Source: Ephemerocybe angulata
Taxonomy: Eukaryota > Basidiomycota > Agaricomycetes > Agaricales > Psathyrellaceae
Assembly (NCBI GenBank): GCA_013368325.1
Contig: JAACJK010000005.1
Coordinates: 310,001-374,000, forward strand
Direction: 5' to 3'
DNA length: 64,000 nucleotides
The notes beneath the pieces are model-generated. The model did not search any database. It saw nothing but the letters and a program-made list of their open reading frames with translations, and was not told where the DNA came from. The translations under genes were made by a program, and so were the position numbers. Shown here one piece after another: positions 24,401 to 36,400 of the stretch; the first letter of the stretch is position 1, and each line of letters opens with the position of its first letter.

Positions 24401-27400
24401 GAAGAAATATCAGTCAGGCGTACGAAAAGAAGAACACAGCGGAGCGTACCTTGAGGACATTTCCAAACCCGAGCATAGACTCCAGCTCGCACCACCTATC
24501 CACCAGTTGCTGCCAAGCTGGACCTAGAGCAGACTTCCTCAAATGGGCGACAGTATTGGTGAACCACTCCGGGTCTCCTTCAAGAGCCTTGTCGTCGACG
24601 ACGCGCGGTATTGCTGTCTGCGGTAAGTTTGTGCCGATCAGTTGAAGTTTCTCTCGCTGCGTGGACGGCTTCGCAGGGCGGCTCGACCGTCGGCGTCCCA
24701 GGTCTTCATCGTCGGGCAAATGGGCAGCTGTGGAATTGGGATTGAGACCTGTTTCGGATACCTTATCTGATGCATCAGGCTGGGGAGTTGCAGTATGTTC
24801 TGATGCGTTGAGGACGGGGGATTTAGCGTTGGTCAGGTGCGAATCAGAAGGTACCGCGGGCGCGCTTGGCGGAGGTGGACCGTCCGAGGGTCCAGCTCCG
24901 GAGTTAGGGTTGTTTACCGCGGGCGTGCTGGGCGGAGGTGGGCCGACCGAGCGTCCAGCTCCAGAGTTGGGGTTTTTGGGTGGGACTGACACTGCGGTGG
25001 GCGCGTTGGGCGGAGGTGGGCCATCCGGGCATCCAGCTCCAGAGTCAGGGTTGATTGTAGAGCCATGGAAGCGAGAGTGAACAGTGCTGTTGGGTGTGAT
25101 TGACGCCGACGCAGGGATGAAGTCATGGAGAGGCGGAATGATGTTGGGAACGACGGATACAGAGACTGGTGTGATGGAAGTTGGAGGTGCGGAAGTGCCG
25201 TCGTACCCAGAGGAACGGATAGGATTCGTAATGATATTGCTCAAAAAAGCGCTGGCATGGGTGGGAGATGCGGTGCTCGGAGGATTGCGTGTGTTAGGAA
25301 CGGCCAAGCCAGTCATACCGGGTGGAACAGAAGACCTCGCGGAGAATGTTTCGAGAGAATTAGGCGGATATTCCACAGGCGACGGGTGGGAAGCCTTCCT
25401 ACCAACTTGACGATCCGCAATCTCCCTCCAAAGACGCAACGCCTCATCCAACTTGCCACCAACGCGACGTTCGGGGACGGTGTTGGTATCCAAGTTTGAC
25501 TCGAAGTTGCCGTCTTCATCGAGATCCAAGCTGGGACTTTCCGATCTCAAAATAGAAGGGAGTAGGTGGCCATGAGGGGGAGGGGTGTCGATGGGACGCG
25601 CTAATTCGACAGATATGGATGAATAAAAAGCGGAAGAAGCAGGGATCGTGGTGTTTGAAGGGTGTTCACCTGCGATTGCCGCGAACACGCCTTCGTCACG
25701 GTCATTCCACTGATGATCATAGTCATTCAGTCCCATAGCCCAAGAATCTAGATCGATTTTAATTAACCTCTGAGCGACATGATCCATCCATCGTACTTAC
25801 TACTCGCATGGGGAGGAGGCTGGATTGTTGAGGTTACTTGATCCATGTTGACATCCAAGGGATCCAATTTCCACGACGTCCCACTCTGATTCAGTGTGCT
25901 TGAAGATGGTCTCGCGGTGGAGTAATCGTCGAACTGATGAAGGCCCTCGGGAATCGGATGGTAGCCATTGGGAGCCAAATTAGTGAAAGCGGGAGTGAGC
26001 AAATTGGGAACGGGTGTGATGGGAGTGAGCGAATGGGAAGCGGGAGTGAGCGAATGGGAAGCGGGAGTGAGCGAATGGGGAGCGGGAGTGAGCGAATCGG
26101 GAGTGAGCGAATCGGGAGTAGGAGTGAGTGAATCGGGAACGGGTGGGCGTGTGTGCTCTGCCCCTTCTACACCTGTACCCAATTTGGGCTGAAGAAGACC
26201 TTGCGAAGATGATTCTCCAGAAGGTCTCTTCGAGGATGGAGCTGGTTGGTGGTCAAGTGGCTTCCCCGAAGCCGATAGCTTGGTACCTAGAGGACGGGTG
26301 TCTGCATTTGGTAGATTTGAGGCGGATGTTTCTGTCAAGATCGATATCAAGCGGATACCTCAATGGCAGAAGCCGAGCATACCTTCTGTTGAAGGCTTCG
26401 GAGCCCTATTGAGTGCCCGCGCAGCACATACTTCAGGTGCTAGGGGAAGGGCATCAGAACAAACACAATCGAGTGAAACGGGGCGGCACATACGGAACTC
26501 GTGCCGCTTCGCAAACTGGGAGACAGCGTTAACGAACACACGCTCATATTCGTTCCAGGTCGTAGCAAAGAGGGGCGTCTTGTCGCGGTCGCCGAACTGA
26601 AGTCTGGGGAAGAGCATAAGGTGCGATCAAGTGTGACTCAAATGAATGACATACGTGTGGACTTTGATCTTCCCATCAGATGCGGGCTCTGGTCCGACGA
26701 TCGTCACCAGTGCAAGAACTCCTGCCTTGCGAACGGCAGGATCCACAACCGCTGAGAGTACACTTGGCAGCGAGGTCAGATAGCTAAGTTGAGTGGTATT
26801 AATGAACCGAATGAAGTATGTGACGAAGGAACGCACCGAAGGTAAGTGGCCGGTTCTCCCTCCTCCTCCTCCTCCTCCTCTTGATCATCTGCGATGCGTT
26901 CTTCGACAGCGAGTCTCTCTTCTTCTGTAGCCTTCTTATAGAGGTCCTTACACACGGAATGCCATCTCGATACTTTTTTACTTCCCTCAATGCCATCCTC
27001 CTCGCATCGCAAGTTGAGAGCATCAGCGACCTTCTCGGGATACAGCTTGGCAAAGGTCTCATACGGCTTGAGCTGCCTGCTTCGGGGGGTATAGATCTCT
27101 TTGAGAAGCTTGGGCGAGACCGTCACAGAGCTATTCCTGCTTCGGGGATTAAATTGCCAACGGAACCACTCTTTTAGACGCTGAATTAGGGGCGGGCTAC
27201 ATGAGCGCTTGGGAGCCTGAGGCATTCAATTATGGGGCACACACACCTTCTGAAGCTTCGCCAGTGCAGCTGAGTATGTCTCCATTTCCTTCTGATCCAG
27301 ACTTCCGAGCGAGCGTTCTGGGAATATATCTTCGATAAGCGGGAACGTGGTGAGGTAACTCGCGAAGATCTTGAGCCAAAATAGCTTATACTTCTTGTCG

Positions 27401-30400
27401 ACGCGGCATTGCGAGTATTCGGGAAGAAACCCCTCACAGTATGTCCTCTGTCTATTTGTTAGCCAGCTAGGAGGCGCCATCGGTGCGTTGGATACTTGGG
27501 GGTGGTGGCTTTAGGGTACGACCAAGAGAGAGGGCGCTCTGATAACACAATGCATCGTAAAGTGCGGTTATAACGTATTGGACTATCACACTCTAATGCA
27601 TCGTATTTCTGCGAAGGTCTCTTATGCGAATAGTGAAGTTTATTCTCTAGATTTCGATCGAGACAGGTGAATATTCAAGCTCAGAGCAAGTGGCACCTGT
27701 TTTGTCCGTGGACTTTAGCTTGTGCAAATAAGGCGTAAACAGTCAAAGATACTGTATATAATCTACCCCACCAGGATCATTTCCTAGCATCCCCTTCTTC
27801 TGCTTTTCACTCCTTCTTTCTACCATCAACAACTTCGATCCAATGGCCGGGCATTCTAACGTCAAGGAGGAAGGTGCCGCCGCGATCCTTGGTCGTGCCA
27901 CTGTCTCCCCTGCGATGTTGAGGCTACTCGGCAATTTGATCAGGGCTATTGATGCGCGTACGTAGCCTTTTCCCAATCTTAACCTCTGACACTCACCATC
28001 CTATCAGGACACCTCGTTCTCGACGAACATATCAGCCTTGGGGGGAGCGAAGCTGGTATGTACACAATGGTGCGGTAACATAACCATGTCTCTAACTAGC
28101 GTAAGTAGAGCCAATCACCTGCCCCCGATGCAGAGGTACTGGGGTCACCATGATCTACTCTGCCAGCGACTTTGACGACGACGACGAGTTCGACGACAAC
28201 GACGTTCCGAATCGTAAGTGATACGTGCTACCAGTTTGCATCCCATGTGCTAACACCCGTCGCTAGGCATCGTGCATCCTTCTCTCCCGGCTCTTACTGT
28301 TACCCCTGGTGCTGCTGGTCCTTCACTGACTTCTGGCGCAGCGGCTCCTGTCACCGCCGCCGCCCCTGCTCCTGTAGGGGCAGCTGCTGCTAGTAACCCT
28401 CCTGCTACTCCCGCGGCTGGTACCGCCCCCAGTGGGCCTGCGCCCCCTTCTGCCGCAGCGGCTCCTGTCACCACTGCCACCGTCTCGGTGGGGCCTGCTG
28501 CGCAAGTGCCCTTCCCTGTCTCTGCCACCGTGCCCCTTCCCGTTTCGCCCACTCCCGGATTCCATTCCTTAGGTCCCAACGTCCCTGCTCCCACGCCTCC
28601 AAACGCCGTGTACACCGACAGCTCTGGTAAGTCGCCTTTATTACTTACTCAGAACGGACTAGTCGTAACCGCCGCCCTCATAGCCGATCGATTCTACACC
28701 GTCACTCGCGGCATCAGGGTCGGTGTCTTCGGTGGATGGTGAGTGTGATACATGTTGTGCGATCGCCCTGGTGATCCCCTTTAACTCAACCCCTCAATTA
28801 GGATGAATACTTCGCCAAATGTCACCGGGGTCCCCGCCGCTAGCTATACACGCCACCGTACTCTCCAGGCTGCCTACGAAGCTTACGTCTCCGCTTACAA
28901 CAGCGGCATCGTCACTCATGCCTAGATGTCTTCATGTTTTCCCCCCCACCCCTCCCAACTCACTTGCATTAACCCCCCTTCCCAGATATCAGCATAGCTA
29001 CCTTTTTGTTGTACATTGTCGTCTCATGTTCGCGTCGTATACCTGCTTCGATAGCTCCCCGCCTGTATGTCTCCTGATCGCGCTGCTTTTCTCCCCTCGG
29101 ACAAAAATCCCGGACAATATAACTCGTGTTTTGATCGTTCTTAGCCCGATGAGAGTGAACAAAGTCCAGATAGAGTCTATCGGACTCTGCCAAAGCAAAC
29201 TAGTATTCTCGTGTGCTATACAGCTGGCGACTCCATTCACCGGCGCGCCCTTGCATGTTCAAGTACTAAAGATTGTGCAGTTAAGTCTAGGAAACATGAT
29301 TGACAACGTCTCAGAGCACCGTTATACTTAGAATATCCAAAACAGCAGCCCAGATTGCATATCAAGTCTATCCCACAGTCCTGTCCCTGTTAAATGAGCC
29401 TGTTGAGCCTGTGCCTCCCCGGTCTGCCACACGACAAAGTCCTAAGCGCCCAGGACGCCGTAGTGCCGAATTGTTTACCGAGCGGAGATCAGAATGCCTG
29501 GGGGCAAGCCGCTTTCGCCGGTCATCGCTTTTGAAGCCAGACCGGCATATCCCGGGAAGGGCCGGTCTTGGACTTGGGCATTGAAAGTGAATACATTGTG
29601 GTCGACACAAGCATGACGGAGAAAGGTGATTCTAAAGGGGTATATACTTAAGTTATACGCCATGTAAGGCATATATAGTGGTCCAAGAAGTGTGACCGCA
29701 CCTGTTGGAGACAAGCTCCTCCCGCGCCAGGCGCCGTAGGGTACCGCTGTTGGTGTGACGAGTGCGTGCACCAACGGCCTCCTTCAGGACCCATAAACTC
29801 TTATATATATTAGCATTGAAAGTCGTATGAAAGTATATACAAGCTTCCTAAGTCCCGAGTGTGGTCTACAGCCCGGGAAGTTCTGTACAAGTGCAAATAT
29901 GACATTCGAGTCTCTTCCGAAGTCCCGAAACCAAGAGTGTGCGTCTAGTGCTTGGCTAGAATACTAATATATCACTTTTCTAAGCTCTGGGGCCTTTTAC
30001 TTAAGGTTTAAAGGGATTTGAACTTTTGCACGAGTGAAATGTGCTCACGTCGTGTTTGGTCTCCCTGTATCGACTCGATAGTTATCGGTCGAATCTTAGA
30101 ACCATATGCAAAGGCAGTCAGTTTATATGTGAGACTATCCAAAACGATGGACAGTATTTAAGACTTACATTTTCCCAAGTCAAAACCCTTATCGGAGCCT
30201 CTCACATTCCAGGATCTCGAATTTTATGTCGGTTTCTTATTCTGGGCCTCGTTATTCCCAACCCCATTGGACGGCATACAGCACCAAAACGTGGGCAGAG
30301 AAGCCCACGGATCGAAGAAGTTGAGTGCCAGATCTAATCTTCGATTCTTCCCAAATTGTGACATCTTCTTTCCCTTTCAGGCCCATCCATGCGCCACAGG

Positions 30401-33400
30401 GACATGGATATAATCATCCGCCTGGATAAATCCTGCCCGCGTCGCCTGGCCTTCCCAAATCGCTTCAGCCCAACCACAACCACTCAGTTTCTACGGAAAG
30501 GTACGTTATCCCTCGCATCCCTTTGGCCCCGTCCCCCGTCCCAATACTCACAGTCCATACAAGACAAGTCAGGGATGGCGGACGCCCAACACCTCTGGGC
30601 TCGCGCTCAGATCTGCGACATGATCATCGGTGCCCTCGAGTACATTGAGGTCTTGGCAGTTGGCGGCGACAGAGCCAGCAGACTGCGGTTCTGGCTCGCG
30701 TACCTTACGCGCTGGTTTCTGATCTACCCACTCTTCTTCCGACCCTCGTCAACCCTCAGCATTAGAAGGCAGCAGCTGCGGGCTGAAGTAGCAGTGAGTG
30801 GTCCTAACACATCCATCCTTTCCAAAACCCAACACGCCCGTCGCCCTTCAGCGTATTCGATCTGGCGTTATACGCGTCGCTAGGGGAGCCGATCCAGGTG
30901 CGAACGCGCACGCCGACGACCTCACAAGATATGATACCACCGTCGAGACCCTCAGGTGCATGCTCGTTCGCGATATTCAAAATCTCACCGACATCGCTGG
31001 GTATTTGGATCGTCCCTTTCGCATCAGTCCTCGTAACTACCTTGATATTATGTATGGCTAGATGTTTGTGTTGCTTTTTTCACGCTGTCCTGTCTCATAG
31101 TGGTCAACCGTTTTAATTCACGCAAGTACGATTTAGGACCTGACTCTCTAAGTTGAATATTCGAGAACTCTGCCTGTACGACCCGGTGAGGGCGCTATAT
31201 CAGCTAGGGCTCGAGTCTGAGTGCAGGATATCGTAGAGCTAATCTCGATCTCTCGATTTCGGGCATTGCCCGGGTTCTGCGCCGCCGCGCTCACGCTCCA
31301 AGGCAGGATGCCTTCACGCACCGAGTCACTGAGAAAGAAGAGAGAGAAGCGGATTAAATCACCTTCTACAAATAAATTGTGTCATTTCTGGAAGGGCGGT
31401 AAACCCTGAGACGGCCTTTCTTTGCTTGGAGGAGGCGCGTCGCGTCTGAGCGGCTTTTTGACTCCATCTCCATCAATTAAGCCATATTGGCTCCGATTTC
31501 CTCAGATCGTCGATCTCTCTGGTAGCAACAAGCCATCGGATTGCGCGGCTACCATTTCTAAGAGGCGTCGCATCTTCAGAGTCGGGATATCCCAACATCG
31601 AATTTACGGCACGGATACGCAAAACACAGTCATCTAAGATCCTGGAACAGAGGGATCACACCTATATAAGTCGTTGGAGGGAATGCATTAAAGGCCAAAG
31701 GCCAACGACTACCGTCATTTCCCCGAATCACCACTGTCGCATACCATACATCGATCAGCATGCCCGCCAACACTGAAGTACGTCATTGATCCATTTAACT
31801 CACCGTCGCTCAGGCTAACTTTGCCTCCAGAAGTTGTTCATCCCGTTTAGCCAGGAGAAACGAGCGTACCTCAAAGCACAGCTCCCCGACTACGACAAGG
31901 CCGAGCTTGAGGGGAATGGAGAGGAGTTCGTCCTCAACCTCATTGAATACTGGCTGGGTCGATGGAAGGTGCTTGGCCGTGGGGGCGCGAGGAAGTTCAA
32001 GCGCGAGTACTACATTAGGAAGGTACAGGAAGAAAAGGATGTGCGTACAGATCTTATCGCTTCCGCTGCTTCTGCGTCCTGACCGAGGTCGTCAGAAAAT
32101 ACGCCACGAGCTCGATAGGCGCCTCCAGAAGCTTCGTCGCAAGCGCGATCAAGAGAAGGCCCTTGATACGGCAATTGCCTTCTGCGGCGCCTACCGCGCA
32201 TGGCTCCACAAACACAACTCATTCTTATGTCGAGTTGCTTCGTGTTCCGTCTGTCTGCAGAAGGATGAGGTCTTGGGTGGTCGTTATCTTTAAGTACGCC
32301 TGATTTTTCGAAAAGTAGTCATCATTGTTTGCCGAGTTGCCATGTACGATCTACGACTGTGCGTAACAAAGAATTTCGCCCCTGCTTCAACACACTCAAG
32401 TCCTCCGCAACGTCCAACATTCTCCGGGCTAGCCACCGCTGATTTTGGGTGGCTATAGCGACCGTCGCAGAGTGTTCGCACGAGTCCAACCCCGCCGGAT
32501 CAGCCATCACAATCTGCGTGAGTCGTTCCAATCGGTCTTCAAGCATCTTGTACTCCGCCCACGAGTCACTGATTACCTTCGACTCAGGAAGGTGGTGCAG
32601 ACACGCGCTCTGAGCGCGTAGTGATAGAAGGTATTGGTGCGTCATGTAGCCATGTAAGGCTACAGACACCTCCGGCCACTGCGCACGGAAGTTCTCAATT
32701 GAGGTGATGAAATTGGGATATGGCGGCAAGCCCAGCAGGGCTTCGAAGTCGCTCTTCTCGATGTCAACAGCATCGAGACTCAGCATGTCTTCCCCCTCCA
32801 CGAAGCGTGAAAAAATGGAGGGGAACTCCAGCTGGTTCGATATATCCATAGCCGCCAGCTGTTGAACACATTCCGATGGCGAAGGGGGCGACTTCCGCTT
32901 GAGGTATGATCGCCTGCTTTCCTCTCTACGAGCTGCGATTGAGCTGATGCTGTTTAGAAGGCTTTAGATCTTTAATCCAAGATCTGGACTCACCCCTCAT
33001 TTGTAGCCCGGCGATGCGCTCGCTGAGCCTTCTGCGCTGTGGCTTTGGCTTCAAGCGTAAGGTATTTGGCTCGTCGTCCCATTGACGGTAGAGCTTGGGG
33101 TGCCCAGCTAGCGGTGTTGCGAGATCCGTATAAGCTTAATTGCCAGTGGTCTATTTAGAGGACGTTTTACAAGTCCAATTGCAAACTGTGATCCCCCGAC
33201 CTACCTCGGCTCGTTGCCCACCTGCCCGATCTCCGCTGCCCACCATGACCAAGCCGGCAAAGAAACGGAAACTGAAAATGACCACATCGACTCCTCTAAC
33301 AACGCTTCGACCCTCGACATCTACCGCGACGTCCTCAGAGCCCGTCGAGATCACGAAGTTCAAGCGCTTAGCAACAGGAAACCTCAAGATCTGGTCAAAT

Positions 33401-36400
33401 CGGACTCATGTCCTTGATAGTGCCGATGACTATAGCGATTCTCCAGCTTCTACGGCTAGAACGAAGACAGCGGAAGAGATACTGGAGATGTGGGAGGAGA
33501 CCACGGAGCTCAATGGCTGGGATAAGAGTTACTATGACAGCTTCATAGAACATGAGGAGCTGCCACCATCATCGGAGACCACAGATCAGAGAAACCGTCC
33601 AACGGGTCAAGGGGTGCGTCTCCCATCCACTATTTTTATTATACTAGGCTAAGCTGGGTGCAGGACAAAGCGATCCACGAGTGGGCGAAGGATATTGATA
33701 ATTACCTGCGCATCATCTTGACGCTAGAAGGCCGTGGAAGGAACCCACCTGAGAGATGCACCCAATGCGCGACGGCCACGGCTCAATACCGATGCGTTGT
33801 GTGCGACAACCAGGGACTTCTCTGCGGAGAATGCATGCGGGAGTCTCATCGGCGGCTTCCCTTCCATCGAATTCAGGTGTGTAGCCTCTTCTCAGTATCC
33901 CGCCTCCCATCTAATTTATTTCTAGGCATGGAATGGGACCTATTTTACCAAATCGTCGTTGAAGAGTCTGGGACTTCGTATCCAGCTTGGACATCCACCA
34001 GGAGAAATCTGCCCACTACCAGACATGGCCTGGGGCGATGACTTTGTGGTAATCGACTGCGATGCTGTACATCTGGTCGGGGTGGACTACTGCCGCTGTG
34101 GAGCGACGGATAAGTCCCAAGTTGAACAGCTTCTCGAGCGGCGACTCTACCCAGCGACTACAGAGAACCCGAAGACCGCTGCCACATTCCGAGTACTAGA
34201 AGTGTTCGAACTTCTTCAATATGAGTCAAAGGTGTCGCCGTTTGAACTGTGGAAAGCGCTTGCTCGGCTTACTGACAACACGGGGCTGGCTCCATCGAAG
34301 GTAACGGGCGTCTCCCGCAATCTCGATAGTCTATCAGTTCGCCGTACTCATTTCTGTAACCAGGATCGGTACCCAAGCTTCCTGCGGATGGTGCACGAGT
34401 GGCGCCATCTGAAGCTTCTGAAGAGAAACATGCGGGGGCACGATCCTGTACGCAACGCTGCCCAGACAAAGCTGGGAGAGTGCGCAGTTCTCTGTCCCGC
34501 CTGCCCGTACCCCGAGATCAACATGCCGAAGGACTGGGAGGATGAACACGAGTCTTTAAGGTACGTGAATGTGCCTCTGGGGGACTATCTACATATTCAA
34601 ATGCGGCTCTACAGGTACATTCATAGTCTCAACCTTGCACTTGACGCCTGCTTCCGACTGAGGAGGAAGGACGTCTCAAGCGATCAGGCGGATCCGGGAC
34701 TTAGTCAGGGATTCGCATACTTCGTTGAGAACGGGAAGTTTGAGAAGTATCTTGCAGCTCACGCCGACGAAGTGGAGCCGAAGAGTGAGTGTTCACGGCA
34801 CGACGCCGTTAACCTCGCCGACATCACACCGGGGCAAGGTTATGCATCATCGGGTGTCGCAACCGTTGAGTGCGCCCGCCACAATATGAAGCGACCCTCC
34901 GCGGTTTGCGACTTGCAAAAGGGAGAACGGTATGTTGCCTCCCCGAGCCTTACTGTGGTTGTTCCCTCACTGACCTGAATTTAGATACTGCAACATGGAC
35001 TACATATTGCATTTTGGACTCGTTCTTTTCGGTCTGGCCCTCCTGAGAACCTTCATCATCTCCTACGATATTGCGTGCCAATGGTCGAAGCACCTTCTCG
35101 CTCGGCTGTTGGTCATCGATGAGAAGTCGGAGTCACCGCTTCTCAAGGCCGACACTCAAGTTCGATTTGTCGTTCCGAAGTTCCACCTCCCGGCCCATGT
35201 ACCGGCATGTCAGACCAAGTTTGCGTTTATGTTCACTCCTGGCGCAGGTCTTGGTGATGGGGAGGCTCCAGAACGTGGTTGGGGAGATGTGAATCCTCTT
35301 GCGACAAGCACAAGAGAAATGGGCCCCGGGACGCGTCGCGATACCCTGGACTATAATTTTGGTGACTACAATTGGCGTAAAATCGTAGATCTTGGTACGT
35401 CTTCCACTACCGCATCGTTCCGCGGGACTGATCAACTTCTGAAAGGCCCGTCTTTAATGCGAAAAATGGATAATGCGGTCTCGAAGGTGGCGGACCACAC
35501 GATTGCGCATCAGGAGCTGGAGGCGACGCTCGATCCAGAAAAGTTGGCAGAGTGGAGATCTAGCGCCGAAGCATGGGAGAAAACCCCGACCATGCCAAAC
35601 CCCTTCGAGATGTTGATGATCGCGCCTAAACAGGACGCAATTCGTAAGGCGCTTGCAGCCGAGGAAGCTGCTCAACTTGCGCAGGGGAACGACTTCTCTC
35701 TCAGCCCCGACTGCTCTCCCAGCGTTCTGATATCGCGAGGTATTGATTTGGAGGCCGAACAGTATGTATTCACATTTCTGAGAATAACAAATAACGAGCT
35801 GACGACTTTGTAGGCGGGCACTCAAGGCAGAGATGAAAGAAGTCTGGGCGCATTCCCGTGATCGGGAACTTACTCGTGTGCAGCTCCGCTCGAACACTAT
35901 TGTGCGGAAGGTCGAAGCTTGGTATCAAATTCTCCAGCTGTACATCCCCGCTACTGTTATACTCAGACAGCAAGCTACCGGGTCGACTTCCATCAAACCG
36001 TACGACCTCACGCTCTGGCTTCCCTCCCAGATCGGTCGCAAGGGCCCGATAGATCGTCGATTGGTCGAGATCGAATATGAGCTCCGGACAGCTCAGGCGC
36101 AGGAAGCTCTCACCACCTTGAGGAGATTCCTTCAGCGAAGGACAACCGTTTGGGATCTGAAGGACAGACATATCCGGGGTCAAGGTGCGAACACGAAAGC
36201 TTTGACCTTGCTCGATAGCATTCAGGATCGTATCAGCACCGCAAGGGATACATACCGCCAAGCTCGTAAGTCCGTGCTGTCACTGGCAGGTCTTCTAGGT
36301 AAGGAAGGTGTCGACACAGTCTTCCTGCCGCTAGAAGACAGTGATATACGGTCTATGGCCCGAATCGAATGGGATGAAAACAGCACGACGACGAATGAGA

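Noticed and set aside
25084..25499. Plus-strand open frames over 100 codons
   Set aside because: They are antisense shadows of the long Pro/Ser-rich exon of the minus-strand cargo gene.
29749..29775. 7-bp perfect hairpin and TGTTGG start suggesting a solo LTR
   Set aside because: No matching second LTR, no CA end at a plausible distance and no primer-binding site or target duplication could be found.
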